Under the pieces are notes generated by a model. The model did not search any database, was not told where the DNA came from, and saw only the letters and a list, made by a program, of their open reading frames with translations. Positions 45,902-57,694 of a stretch of DNA of 64,000 nucleotides are shown here, in pieces (the stretch's first letter is position 1; the number at the start of each line of letters is the position of its first letter). A program made the position numbers and the translations under genes. Origin of the DNA: Mycosphaerella arachidis (Eukaryota > Ascomycota > Dothideomycetes > Mycosphaerellales > Mycosphaerellaceae); the NCBI GenBank assembly GCA_001297265.1, contig LIHB01000080.1, positions 1 to 64,000 on the forward strand. The letters are read 5' to 3'.

Positions 45902-47093
45902 TCACAATCCGGACACGATCCGCAACACCAGGCCTTGCATATCCTTCGCCGCAAGCCGACCAGCCTCGAGGACCTCCTCATGATGCGCCGCACCCTGGCC
46001 GAGATACTCGTCGAGCTCCTCCTTCGACATGCCTTGCAGCTCTGGATTGTCTGCTCGCACAGTCGGCTCCAGCACCGACTTGTTGGTCACCAAGCTGAAC
46101 GCCAGCACTCGCATGCCAGAATGCCTTGCCACCACAATCTCCGGCACTGTCGACATACCAACCACATCTGCACCCATATTCCGCAGCATTCGGCACTCCG
46201 CCCGTGTCTCATAAGTCGGACCCGCCACAAACGCATACACGCCTTCATGCATCCTCCTCTGGCTGGGCTCCTTCTGTCGCAAGTCTTTCCACGATTTGTA
46301 CGCCAGCTGGCGTAACCAGACATCGTAAGCATCACTTAAAGGCGGGAACCTCACACCGAAGTCTTCCTCGTTGGGGCCTCTCAAAGGGTGGAAGCCCACC
46401 AGCCCAGCCAGATTCAGGTGATCGTTCAGGCAGACAATATCACCCACACTGTACTCCTGATTCAGACCCCCAGCCGCATTCGTCATAATCATCGTCCCCA
46501 CTCCGAGCACTTTGCAGACTCTCGTAGCGAACGTGGCGGCTTCCATGCTATGGCCTTCGTAGAAATGAGCGCGGCCTACGAGGAGGAGGACGGGAACTTT
46601 GTTCGGGCCGATGGTGCCGAAGATGAGTTTGCCTTCGTGGCCGGCCACTACGATGCGTGTTAGCTGTAGATAGAACTGGTGGAGATAGTGAGAAAAAGTT
46701 ACCTGTACTCAATGGAAAATTCGGCACATCCTTATAAGCCCATTCTTCGGTTCCTGCGTTGACGGTTTGTGCGAGGCCTCCCAAGCCGCTGCCGCAGACT
46801 ATTGCTACGCGTGGTTTTGCAAGGTGTGAGGGCAGTTTGAGGCGGAGGAATTCGACTGTCTCAATCGCCTGCGTGGGTGTTAGGCAAACAGCGCTCTTGA
46901 TTGTGCTTCTAATTCCATGAAACCTGGAAGAAACCAGTCTGATGTGTGGATGTACAATCACATGATCACGGGCATTTGTGAAACTTACACGTTCAAAGAC
47001 GGAAGAGTGCATCTCGTCGTGGGCGTCGCCAAAGGTGTGTTTGAGGTGTGTGAAGGAGTGGTAGAGGGATGCTATGTGGTGGAGGACTTCCAT
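45902..47093 (-). CDS. Purine nucleoside phosphorylase (trimeric PNP family)
   Basis: Cleaves inosine/guanosine with phosphate in purine salvage. Exons 47093-46989, 46868-46703 and 46647-45902 with introns 46869-46988 and 46648-46702, 338 residues. The phosphate-binding loop VAIVCGSGLGGLAQ, RAHFYEGHSMEAATFATRV, the purine-binding MTNAAGGLNQEYSVGDIV, FVAGPTYETRAECRMLRNMG and DVVGMSTVPEIVVARHSGM are all intact. SVPE is STVPE here, close to the MTAP/PNP signature. The N-terminal exon of 35 residues is less conserved and adds an extension; the shared core begins AIETVEFLRLKLP. Human-type PNP is about 290 residues, so the extra length is the N-terminus plus a small loop. Divergent with the WDR70 gene. 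Confidence 0.93.
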
Positions 47094-47554
47094 CGAGGAC
47101 CTTATTTTGCAAGAGGAGAGCGTGTTGGTGGTGGCCTAGGCATTTGGCGGCGATCCCTCGTGGATGTTGTTTGCCATGTGATCGGGGGGAGCAGTCACGG
47201 TCCTGGAGCTTGTGCCCCGTGGTGAGAGGCGGAGATGGCCGATGGCGATATTCTGAGACCACGAACACTTTGATGGGAAGATGGATGCAGCATGACATAT
47301 TGTTTCTTGATAGCAGGTCATCTGGCATCAAGTTTCACGGTACATTACATCTGTCCATGCAGGAGAAGTGTCAAATGTAGTCTCATGCATTCGCTTTCAG
47401 TCATCCATCTGCAAGGCACAAAATCTTACCATATTTCACAACTGAGTAGCACACTCTGTAGGCACTGAGCTCGTAAGTGCCATCTCTCCTTGCGCTTCAG
47501 CTTCGCTCTCTAGATCTGTACTGCTGTCTAGCACCCGCGTAGTCCTTGGAAAGG
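47094..47554. promoter_or_regulatory. Divergent promoter PNP(-)/WDR70(+)
   Basis: A 461-bp gap between opposing start codons. No ORF with support. Pyrimidine-rich sequence (TCTCTCCTTGCGCTTCAGC) lies about 60-80 bp upstream of the WDR70 ATG. Confidence 0.55.
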
Positions 47555-49321
47555 ATGGCCGACCACGAGGAAGATGTTGAGATCGAGCAGGATGACGAGC
47601 TGCAAAAGTTCTTGGGCACCGCGAGCTTCGGGAAGCAGTCGCGAGAGGCCAACATACAGAGACAGATTGATCTGAGCAAGCGGCCTGCTGCGAAAAGTGA
47701 GCCAGGACCTGCCAAATCCGGTGCGAAGGATCAGGATCAAGAGAAGGACTCAGACAAGGACGATGATTTCGACGACGACGACGACGATGATGATTCAGAC
47801 GACGAAGACGAGTTCCCAGTGTCGCACGAGATGATCATCAAGACACACGAGAGGGCAATATCATCAGCGACACTCGACCCTTCTGGCGCAAGACTGATCA
47901 CTGGCTCCATGGACTGCACTCTCAAATTCCACGACTTTGCATCCATGACACCCACCACGATACGAGCCTTCAAATCACTGGATCCGCACGAATCGAAAAG
48001 CTCGGCGAACCTCGAGAGCCATCCGGTGCACACGGTTGTCTTCAACCCACTATCTGCCAACCATGTCTTGGTCGCGACAGCTCATCCACAGGCGAAGATC
48101 ATGTCAAGAGACGGAGAGATTCTGACATCTTTCGTTAAAGGCGATATGTATCTGCGGGACATGCACAACACCAAAGGTCACATCTCGGAGGTCACGACTG
48201 GGACATGGCATCCTACCGATCGCAATCTGTGCGTGACAGCAGGAACGGACAGCACGCTGCGGATATGGGACATCAATAACCCGAGGTCGCAGAAAGAGGT
48301 CATTGTACACAAGTCGAGAGCTGCTGGCTCGGCAGGGAGGACGAGGATGTCAGCAGTGGTCTGGGGTTCGCCTATGCAGGGAGGGAACAATATCCTCGTG
48401 GGTGCGGCATACGATGGCAGTTTGGTCATGTGGAGTGGTGAAGGACCATACAGCAGACCCGCTGCGGAGATCAGAGAAGCTCATACACCCAACACGTGGA
48501 CCAGCGGGCTTGATATCAGCGCAGATGGCAGACTGGTCGTCACCCGAGGCGGAGACGACACCATCAAGCTCTGGGACACCCGCAAGTTCAAGACACCAGT
48601 CACAACCGTCGCCCACCCCTCCACTTCCATCCAATACTCAACAACCAACATCCAATTCTCTCCTAACTCCTCCAGCATCATTACCGGCTCCGAGACAGGC
48701 CACCTCCACATCCTCAACCCAGCCACCCTCCGCCCTGAACTCGTCACCCCAGTAACTCCCAACTCACCCCTCATCACCGTCACCTGGCACCCCAAGCTCA
48801 ACCAAATCATCACCGGCTCCGCCAACGCCGAGACCCACATCCTCTACAACCCCAACACCTCTCACAACGGCGCCAAAACCGTCATGTCCCGCGCCCCGAA
48901 ACGTCGCCACATTGACGACGACCCCAACTTTACCACCGACATGGCTCAAGGCATCTCCGGCGACGCCATCATCACCTCCGGCGGCGCCGTCCCCAACACC
49001 GCATCTTACGCCTCCCGCCATCCTACGGTTGGTCTCACGGCAAGTGGGAGAAGTAGAGATCCGAGAAGACCACATGTACCGCAGGTCACGCCATTCGCCA
49101 AGGGCAATCCAGATGAGAAGTATGTCAAGGAGAATATTGCGCTGAGTAGTCTCAGAGATGAGGATCCGAGGGAGGCGCTTTTGAAGTATGCGGACAAGGC
49201 GGAGAAGGATCCGATGTTCACGAATGCGTGGAAGACGACGCAGCCGAAGACGATTTATAGGGAGGTTAGTGATGATGAGGATGAGGAGGACGGGAGATTG
49301 AGTAAGAAGCAGAAGCAGTGA
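47555..49321 (+). CDS. WDR70-like WD40-repeat protein
   Basis: Single exon, 588 residues from the ATG at 47555 (the in-frame codon upstream is TTG). WDR70 homologues are nuclear and, in S. pombe and human cells, promote H2B ubiquitination and DNA end resection with CRL4. The N-terminus is acidic and ends in a run of Asp (DDDDDDDDSDDEDEFPVSHE), encoded by a GAC/GAT repeat. WD repeats follow: SATLDPSGARLITGSMDCTL, TTGTWHPTDRNLCVTAGTDS, LRIWDI, GLDISADGRLVVTRGGDDTI, KLWDTRKF. The conserved C-terminal part has RAPKRRHIDDDPNF, then DPREALLKYADKAEKDPMFT and NAWKTTQPKTIY. Third positions are strongly C-rich from 48600 to 49000. Confidence 0.93.
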   Translation: MADHEEDVEIEQDDELQKFLGTASFGKQSREANIQRQIDLSKRPAAKSEPGPAKSGAKDQDQEKDSDKDDDFDDDDDDDDSDDEDEFPVSHEMIIKTHERAISSATLDPSGARLITGSMDCTLKFHDFASMTPTTIRAFKSLDPHESKSSANLESHPVHTVVFNPLSANHVLVATAHPQAKIMSRDGEILTSFVKGDMYLRDMHNTKGHISEVTTGTWHPTDRNLCVTAGTDSTLRIWDINNPRSQKEVIVHKSRAAGSAGRTRMSAVVWGSPMQGGNNILVGAAYDGSLVMWSGEGPYSRPAAEIREAHTPNTWTSGLDISADGRLVVTRGGDDTIKLWDTRKFKTPVTTVAHPSTSIQYSTTNIQFSPNSSSIITGSETGHLHILNPATLRPELVTPVTPNSPLITVTWHPKLNQIITGSANAETHILYNPNTSHNGAKTVMSRAPKRRHIDDDPNFTTDMAQGISGDAIITSGGAVPNTASYASRHPTVGLTASGRSRDPRRPHVPQVTPFAKGNPDEKYVKENIALSSLRDEDPREALLKYADKAEKDPMFTNAWKTTQPKTIYREVSDDEDEEDGRLSKKQKQ

Positions 49322-52300
49322 GGTAGTCATAGATCTGGGGAGTCCATGATAAGGATAGAGCTACCGAGTCTGGCCAAAGGACGCAATATGATATGAACCA
49401 TATCGAAATTCCCTGGTCTGGCTACATTGTAGCTTCCGTGACCTACAAGGAGCCGCCAAATCACCGTCTAACGCTTATCGCATTGGCTTCATTCCAGCAC
49501 AGGGTCCTGCGCACCATGCGTAAAGCAAAAAGATCAAAAACAATCCAAGCTGCTCAAGTGGTTACCGTTCGCTGTCAAAGCCCGCGCGGATACTTCGCCA
49601 GCATCTGATGTGCTGTGATCACACACGATTGGCGACACTTCTTGGGAATGCAAGATATGCTGCGCTACCACTCGACCAGCGAGGACTGTCGAAAGGGAGG
49701 GTGATGCAAGTGGTATGTATAGCTTACCATGCAAAGCGGGCCACAAAAGTTAAAGTCATCACATGCAAATGCTAGCCAAGAGCGAGTCGCAGGCGGAGAC
49801 TTGACTTGTTGGCAAGGAGGGGGTTATTCTTTTTGTGACGAAGCCATCTCTAAGGTCCAAACCTCATAAACCATAACAACAAGGTGCACTGCCAAAACAA
49901 GCCCCATTCGCGCAATGGCGTAGATCCTGCGAAATTTCTACACACCTTGCTTTGCTCAAGATGCCGATCTCCCTCGTCGCTGGCGTCGAATCGTGAGCAA
50001 AGTCACTCCTGCTTGAGCCCTTGCGCCAAGAGTGAGTGATTTCGAGAAATGGGCAAGCTCATGTATCGCCTCGCCAACGCCGATGAGCCGTGTGATGCTA
50101 CACTGCCCGCTCGAGAGTTAGTCATTGACGCAAGCCGCCTGTGGTTGAGGTACATATACTCTACGTGATCCGATACCTCAGCGATCGTTCTCAGCGTAGT
50201 AGGGCAGTGGCGTGATGGTAAATCCTAGGGCCAGTGTATAGAACCGGGCCCCTAGTGGGAGTACCTGAGATATTTACTGAGGAGTTCGCTTTCGTCCAGA
50301 CTGATATCATGTCGAGGGTGATCGGGGTTTTTTCTTTCATACTTCTCTATACTTTGATCTTGCAAGAGAATGCATTCGATCTTATTGGAAGATCTTTTCT
50401 TTTCGATACTGACTTTGTTGGTAGCGTCAGAGGACGATCTAGAAGAACCACTATGACAACTCTTACGTCGAACAGTACGAGCTGGGACACAGCAATGGTA
50501 GGAGGATGTTTTGCTCCCTGCCACACCTCTCTGATATGCAGTGGTCTTCGTGGCTCAAAAATTCCGGCGATCGTAATCTGGCCTTCGACGGGATCGTTCT
50601 CCCGTCCTTCTCCTCATGGTAGTAAACCTTTTGCCTTGAGCTTGGTTGTACGTCATCGGTGAAGAGGACTCAGGGTCAGTGCAAAAGCAAAGGATCGTGA
50701 TTGGGGAAGTTCAGGAATAACAGAAAATTGCCATTGGCGCGTTGCTATGCTCGCCTCAGCAGCCCCAGTCCATAGAATTCTCAGAGATCTTTTCAACGGC
50801 GGGATCCCCTTAGCATGCCATGCTGTGGCGGAGAATGCCCTATCACTAAGCTCCTGCGGCAATGGCGACTGTCGAATTTTCCTGATGGTCAGCTAGTTTG
50901 GCAAGGTCCCTCGTTGTGGTTGGTTTGGCATGTGACGAGCTCACTCACCTTTCTAACGGACCATCACGTGCTCAACAGTTGGAAGGCAAAGTATACAGAA
51001 TCCATATGCTCCGCCACCTCAACGATCATCCTCGACTTAATGGTGTAGTCGTATAAAGTCTCACGACATATTGGAAGACTATATGCAATTACGACTATCG
51101 CGTGCCTCATGCTGAGCTTGCATGGAGCAGCGACAACAGCGGGACGATCATAATGTTGAGAATGATGGTAATTTCCCGTTTCTTTTGCAGTCATATCTGT
51201 CTTTGATCTTGTAGGGCAAGAAATGTATACCAAAGAAGCTCTGTTCGCAAGCTTCAAGAGCTTGTTGCAGGCAAAAGTTAACAGCCCTCAACCGAAAGGC
51301 TGCGGCTCCTGACAAGAACGACAAGAGGACGAGCTCGTCTCTCCCGCTGTCTGCAGCGAGATTGTCTTCGGATGGAATTTGACTCTTATCGAGTCTCGAC
51401 CTACGCCATTCGGTCAAGCGCTGTTGGACAAAGTTTTACAGGTTTGAAAAGGCACGATGCTTGGCATCACATGGCGCCACTGATATGCTGGGGTTTTCCC
51501 CTTCGCTCAGGTACGTCAGATAGGCTATTTATGAAGCCGAGAATCTGGCACTGTAACGAACATCTTCGCCTTGGTATAGTACTGCAACGGTACTGAAAGT
51601 GAGCTACATAAAGTTATTCTTGTTGCAAGTGTTCGATGATGAAAAGGTCACTTGAAGCTTCCGACCAGGAATTAAACGCGGCCAAAGGTATTGTATTTGA
51701 CGAAGTGCCATTGGTATTGAGTGTGTGTATTGGGGCGACACGATATTGCCAGGCTGGATGGGGTCCATTTCATGTCACTTTATGGGCAAAAATAGGTATG
51801 TCATGCCGATATTGTACTCCATCTGAAGAGATGTCTCAAGCGGTCAACAGAACATTCCCAACCCTTTCTCCCTCGGCACGTAATGCCCCTCATCTTGGCC
51901 GCGGGCGTCACGCCAACTGTTGAAGATGGGCTTACAGTTATAGAAACCCCCTCTCCTCACGCGAAATTGAAAAGCCTAACGCCAACAGTTCTTTCTCGAC
52001 GTTCATCTACGAAGCGATCGAAGAACGAAACAGCGTCATCATCTCTCGGAACTCCATTCATGGTATATCCCCAGCATCAGCAAGGATCGTCATTAATGGG
52101 ATCCCGCTCTCAAGTCCAAGTTACAACTGTTGAACCCAACCCCACCTGAATTGAAGCAGTCCCCAAGCGGCCTTCTCACTGGAGTGTACTTCGAATCTAG
52201 ATACTTCATCATTACAGCCTTGATCGTCCTTCCGGATGCCACGAATCTCTCGCCAATCTCCTAGCAGCATATCGCTCAGTGAAAGTCTGCAACAACGAGA

Positions 52301-53259
52301 ATGTGAACTCCGAAGTCGTGCGTGTCCAGCTAGTGGAGTTCTGCTCCTGCTCACCCTGGCTCCAGGTCGAGAGTTTCGCAGAAGTGATTTTTCCGTGGCA
52401 GATTGCTGCTTCTCGGTTGCACGGCCCACAGAAACAGCCTTGGTGCTTGCTGGCAGCAAAATTTTTGATGAGATCGTGGAGAAAGATCGTCAACCTTGAA
52501 TTATTAGGGACGTGATGGCCCGACCTGCCGGGAGCGCAACAGAATGAGTAGCTTCATTTTTGTTGGCATACCCGTCGCGAACGAGTAGATGGTTATCCAT
52601 CAGCTGTTTTGAGTAGATTTCTCGCTACAGTACCTCCAGTCCACTCAGCGAAGAGCCTCACCTGCCTGCCTATGCCGCTGAGATCTCGTTGAGATTGCCA
52701 CTTGACGGGTGGATCAATTCGCCAATATTACCCGAGTCGAGGAGGCTGGAAAAAGAAGGAATAAGACACGAGAGCGTCGAAAGCGAAGCACGTAACATTT
52801 GCGAGACCCATGTATATCTACGAAACTCACCCTGAGAAGATCACTCGAGGCCAGTACCATGGACCAGCGCTTTGCAATATTACCGCGCCACGTCAAACTA
52901 GCCTTCAAGATGGCGTGAGTTGTTCTCGAACGACATCAAGTCAGCGTGATCTGGATAGCTAACGTCATTGTCATTATCTCCGTTCATTATTAGCGAGCCA
53001 TACCATATTTACAAAATTTTCCCTGAGAAGATCTCTCAAGGTCGATGCCATGCGACACCCGAACCCTTCATGATGTCTCCATGCCACATCAGACCAGCCA
53101 TCAAGTCACCGTGAGACATTCTCGAACGGCAGCAAGTCAGCATGATCCAACGCTCGGCAGCAACCTGATTGGCATTCTATTCATCATGCCCAAGATCCTC
53201 TCCCTGTAGGCTCGCCTTGCGTACACCCATATCCGTTCCTTGCACTCAGCGCACCTTGA
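49322..53259. other. Four-kilobase gene-poor interval
   Basis: No frame shows a recognised domain. Weak plausible coding pieces (+ 51883-52149, + 52279-52515) have no start, splice or family support. Composition is balanced, without RIP. The tandem duplication at 52801-53190 is listed separately. Confidence 0.45.
52801..53190 (+). repeat. Diverged tandem duplication, unit about 192 bp
   Basis: Two units begin GCGAG(A/C)CCAT at 52801 and 52993. Shared words in order: CCCTGAGAAGATC(A/T)CTC, GCCACATC-like (GCCACGTCAAACTAGCC / GCCACATCAGACCAGCC), TTCTCGAACG(A/G)CA, CAAGTCAGC(G/A)TGATC and ATT(C/G)...ATTCAT. There are many substitutions, so this is an old local duplication. Confidence 0.68.
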
Positions 53260-53922
53260 TCATATTTCCTCCGACACTGTCGCGACGTGGTAGAAGTTGC
53301 TAATCAAGGTCGTCTCGCCAGATCTCAGGACAATTCTAATACATTCGAGCATAGCTCTAGTCCACCAGCGTCCGAAGTTCATGGTCAGGTAATATTGCGG
53401 GCTATAGATCCACTCAGGCCCTTTGATCATGAGCTTCTCGATCGGCACTTTGGCATCCAGAATAATGTTGAGAATCCTTTCAGCGGCTGTTCTCGCAGCT
53501 GCATGCCTTTTCATTACAGGACTGCGCATATCGACGCTTTCTTTTACCCATTCAAAGCCGTGATGGCACTCGGGAATTGATCCGAGCGGGATTTCTTCGA
53601 AGCAGAGGGTTAATTGCTTGATGCTGGCTTTCTGGTCGTGCTTGCGTTGTAGCCACTTCGTGAGTGGGACGCCTTCGTCTGCTAATAAGATATTGCCACC
53701 GTCTGTGTACTGGTACGAATCGTCATGATGGTACATCTGAAGCATTTCCCCCCGAATTTGTTTGCAGGTCAGGAGGATGGCTGGAGACTGGGCGGTCTTG
53801 TTGCCGATCTCGATGGCACCGTCGATAGTCTTGTACGTCTGGCTCATGAAGTGCCAGATGTGGTTGCGAAGCTCAGGCGCGAGCTTCAGCAAGCGGCACT
53901 CGTTGATGTTGTTGGTGGTCAT
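53260..53922 (-). CDS. 2EXR/F-box-like domain protein of unknown function
   Basis: Single exon, 220 residues. The N-terminal CRLLKLAPELRNHIWHFMSQ followed by SPAILLTCKQIRGEMLQMYH is the arrangement of the short F-box-like 2EXR domain, common in expanded families of filamentous ascomycetes (LPxELRxxIY ... LLxxxxQIRxE). The rest (GFEWVKESVDMRSP, ERILNIILDAKVPIEKLMIK) is less conserved. No signal peptide or membrane helix. Role unknown; proteins of this type are often assumed to be substrate adaptors but evidence is thin. Confidence 0.72.
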   Translation of the reverse strand: MTTNNINECRLLKLAPELRNHIWHFMSQTYKTIDGAIEIGNKTAQSPAILLTCKQIRGEMLQMYHHDDSYQYTDGGNILLADEGVPLTKWLQRKHDQKASIKQLTLCFEEIPLGSIPECHHGFEWVKESVDMRSPVMKRHAAARTAAERILNIILDAKVPIEKLMIKGPEWIYSPQYYLTMNFGRWWTRAMLECIRIVLRSGETTLISNFYHVATVSEEI

Positions 53923-55002
53923 GGTGAGATCTTGAGTTGTATTGATCGCTTGACTTGCGATATTTTTGAGTAGCAGTGGTGCAGTAGTGCGTTGCTGGAT
54001 GTAGTCTGATTGCGTTGTTGATGTAGTGGTGTGTCTGGTATGTTGCGTTGCACGTTGTGTGTATGGTATTGTATATTGGTTGTGGTGATGGGAGAAAAAT
54101 CATCGAGTTCTGCTGAAAAGACTTATACTCCAGTCCAGTGTGCAGAGAGTCAGACCTATCGAGGACATGTATGTAGAGGACATTGAGGACTACATAGAGC
54201 TGAAACAAATGTCATCCCATCATAGGCCACCGAGGCGTCGGATGTTTCGAGCGCCAAGACTCGTCTTGAAGATTGGTAGGATACCACCTGAAATGACAAG
54301 TTGCCCTAAAACTCGCTTGTTGAGTATGCTGTAGGCCATGGCAGACGCCTCCCAGATGCTTTATAGATGATGCTATGCAGGAGCATCAGGGTCTATGCCC
54401 TTATACCTTGACGGCGGAGCGTCGGAGTCTGATTGGCGTGCAAACTCAGCACCTAGAGGTCGTACCTGGCACGAGAAGCTGCATTAATACTCGCTTGAGA
54501 AATACGATTTAGGCTGTAGCAGCGGTCTCCCAGATGGTTGACAGACGAGGACATATGCGAGCATCAAGAGTCGCTCTGCTCCCTCCCTGACGGCGCAGGG
54601 TCGATTCCAGTTGACGTACAAAGTCAGTGTCTAGAGGTCGTTCGTTGCGCATTTGAGGGATGTAATTGAACATATTCGCCAGCAGGAGACTGTGTTGAGC
54701 CAATGGCGATACGACTAATAGAGCGTTCAAAGAGAAGGTGTTGTTTGGCGCGCACGTGCCAGCATGGGGCTGAATCGCTGAACCCTGGAGCTGGATGTGG
54801 CGGGAGAGCAAGCACATGGGCTTCGTCAGAGCAGATGTTCAGTGACGAGGGAGGCAGCAACATAACCCCAACAAATAACTTGTCCACCGCTTCTGCACTG
54901 CATAGTATTCCAACCAAAACATCAACCATTGATTTCTCCCAAATCTCACCACGGCGCGCACACGTAGACACCACGTCGAAACACTCCTGACCACCGCCTG
55001 CC
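53923..55002. other. Intergenic, with a tandem duplication
   Basis: Promoter of the 2EXR gene, the 54311-54665 duplication and the promoter of the dynamin gene. Minus-strand frames at 54509-54817 and 54624-55187 are open but overlap the Vps1 promoter and lack domains. A short minus-strand frame near 54200-54340 (MAYSILNKRVLGQLVISGG) looks protein-like but is unidentified. Confidence 0.4.
54311..54665 (+). repeat. Diverged tandem duplication, unit about 178 bp
   Basis: ACTCGCTTG starts copies at 54311 and 54489. Shared words follow in the same order: CTGTAG, CTCCCAGATG, AG(G)AGCATCA, TGACGGCG(G/C)AG, CAAA(C)TCAG and CTAGAGGTCGT (54453 and 54631). Both copies are heavily diverged. Confidence 0.65.
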
Positions 55003-57332
55003 ATGGCGCAGACCAACCCCAACGCGTGAGCAGCTGCCCTAAACAGACATGCCGGGACATACAGCATACTAACAGATGTAGGGTCAACGTGAACGACCCG
55101 GGACTCATCACGCTGGTCAACAAGCTCCAGGATGTCTTCACCACCGTCGGCGTACGTGTCCGCAAGCCATCGAAACATAGCGTACAACCAGGACTAATGA
55201 GATGGAGAATAGGTCCAAAATCCGATCGATCTACCTCAGATCGCAGTCGTGGGGTCACAGTCGAGTGGAAAGAGTTCGGTGTTGGAGAACATAGTAGGAC
55301 GAGACTTGTAAGAGCGACACACGTTTGAGGACAAACGATGGCGTGCTGACCACTCCAGCCTACCTCGGGGTACAGGTATTGTCACGCGACGACCGCTGAT
55401 TATGCAACTCATCAACCGAGCCGCACCTCCGAAAGCGCAAGAGAATGGCGTAAAAGACGGCGAGAAGATTGAGGGCACGAGCGACAAGGAAGCGAATGTC
55501 GAAGAGTGGGGAGAGTTTCTACACATACCAGGCCAGAAATTCTATGACTTCAACAAGATTCGTGAGGAAATTGTCAAGGAGACGGAGAGCAAGACAGGCC
55601 GAAATGCTGGCATTTCACCAGCACCCATCAACCTCCGAATCTATTCGCCGAACGTTCTGACGCTTACGCTGGTCGATCTTCCCGGTCTGACGAAAGTGCC
55701 CGTTGGTGATCAGCCAAGAGATATCGAGCGACAGATTAGGGAGATGGTGCTGAAGCAGATCCAAAAACCAAATGCCATCATTCTGGCAGTCACAGCAGCG
55801 AACACCGATCTTGCCAACTCAGATGGTCTCAAACTGGCAAGAGAAGTTGACCCGGAAGGTCAGAGGACGATCGGTGTGCTCACCAAAGTCGATCTGATGG
55901 ACGAGGGTACAGACGTGGTGGATATTCTGGCAGGCCGCATCATTCCACTACGACTGGGCTACGTTCCGGTCGTGAACAGAGGACAGCGCGACATTGAAAA
56001 TAAGAAGGCAATTTCGTACGCGCTGGAGAATGAGAAGAACTTCTTCGAGAACCACAAGGCATACAGGAACAAGGCTTCGTACTGTGGAACACCATATTTG
56101 GCACGAAAGCTGAACCTGATCCTTATGATGCACATCAAGCAGACACTACCGGACATCAAGGCACGCATTTCAGCTTCGTTGCAGAAGTACTCTGCAGAGC
56201 TGCAGCAACTTGGCGACAGCATACTTGGGAACCCTGCAAACATCATACTCAACATCATCACTGAGTTCTCGAGCGAATACCGGACAGTGCTCGAGGGACA
56301 CAATGCTGAGCTGTCTTCGGTCGAGCTGTCCGGCGGTGCTCGCATTGCCTTCGTCTACCACGAGTTGTACAGCAACGGCATCAAGGCAGTGGATCCGTTC
56401 GACCAGGTCAAGGACATCGACATTCGGACAATCCTTTACAACTCGTCTGGTTCATCACCGGCGCTTTTCGTGGGCACAACCGCGTTCGAGCTCATCGTCA
56501 AGCAACAGATCAAGCGACTGGAAGAACCATCACTAAAGTGTGTAAGCTTGATCTACGACGAACTGGTGCGCATCCTCGGGCAACTGATGAACAAGCCGCT
56601 CTATCGAAGATATCCTCAGCTCAAGGAGAAGCTTCATGGTGTAGTCGTGTCGTTCTTCAAGAAAGCCATGGATCCTACCAACAAGCTGGTGAAGGATCTC
56701 GTGGCAATGGAGGCATGCTACGTCAATACTGGCCACCCAGACTTCATCAACGGTCACCGCGCAATGGCCATTGTCAATGAGAAGCACAACGCTGCCAAGC
56801 CAGTGCAGGTCGACCCAAAGACCGGCAAGCCACTGCCACCAAGCGCACAGCCTCCACGATCAGCAAGTCCTAGCTTAGACCTCACAAATGGAGATGGTTC
56901 TGGCTTCTTCGGGTCGTTCTTTGCGAGCAAGAACAAGAAGAAGATGGCTGCCATGGAGCCACCGCCACCGACGCTCAAGGCCAGCGGTACTCTCAGCGAG
57001 AAGGAAACACAGGAAGTGGAGGTGATCAAGCTCTTGATCACATCGTACTTCAACATCGTCAGGAGGACGGTCATCGATATGGTGCCAAAGGCTATCATGT
57101 TGAACCTTGTTGAGTAAGTTGAACTTGTGCCTTCTTCGCACTCAGCAGCTAACCACATCCTAGGCACACGAAAGACGAAATGCAACGAGAACTTCTCGAG
57201 CAAATGTACCGTACGCAAGAACTCGACGACCTGCTGAAGGAGAGCGACTACACAACCAGACGGCGGAAAGAATGCCAGCAGATGGTGGAGAGTCTGAGCA
57301 AAGCTAGCGAGATCGTCAGCCAGGTGCAATGA
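55003..57332 (+). CDS. VPS1: Dynamin-like GTPase Vps1
   Basis: Large GTPase for vacuolar and endosomal sorting and peroxisome fission. Five exons: 55003-55025, 55082-55151, 55213-55307, 55359-57113 and 57164-57332, with short introns of 49-61 nt (55026-55081 carries TACTAAC); 703 residues, the normal Vps1 length. GTPase motifs: P-loop GSQSSGKSSVLENIVGRDF near residue 45; switch I LPRGTGIVTRRPL; DLPGLTKVPVGDQP; TKVDLMDEGTD. The middle domain and GED follow (RRTVIDMVPKAIMLNLVE, then LLEQMYRTQELDDLLKESDY). A variable insert rich in Pro/Ser (about 545-600) replaces a PH domain, and there is no C-terminal proline-rich domain, as in Vps1 rather than classical dynamin. The first exons were assembled by restoring the conserved NDPGLITLVNKLQDVF and P-loop. 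Confidence 0.94.
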
Positions 57333-57694
57333 GCGTAGTCGTCGTTTTTTGGTGCCTGATGCTAGACGCGGGATAGAAGCGATGTCGTGTGGTTCGTTTG
57401 CAAGGCGTTTAGAGTTCTTGTTCTGTCTTTTGGTCTGGATTGAGATACCTGGTACTCGGGCAAAAGAATACTACGTGTGGGCATGGGCACAGATAGTGAC
57501 GCGGAAGACATTGTTACTGAAGGGCCCCTTTCCGCAGATTATCTGTGGTCTCATGTCACTGTGGTTTACCCAGCGAGTCTGTTCAGGCGGTCGACTACTC
57601 CCGGCGATTGCATCTGTCCAGTACAGCTTCCAACGTTCATTGGCAGTTCCGTATTCCCAACCACCTGGGCGCACCTCGCTTGACACGCCTCTCC
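57333..57694. other. Convergent spacer after Vps1
   Basis: 3' flank of Vps1. Open frames on + strand continue through it without domains. Confidence 0.4.

Noticed and set aside
49545..49625. Possible tRNA-like sequence (AGTGGTTA ... TTCGCTGTCAAAGCCCGCGCGG)
   Set aside because: The D-arm-like word is present, but no TTCGAATC-type T-loop and no acceptor stem pairing; not a tRNA.
54624..55187. Minus-strand 187-codon open frame
   Set aside because: Overlaps the first exons and promoter of the Vps1 gene; no domain; shadow frame.
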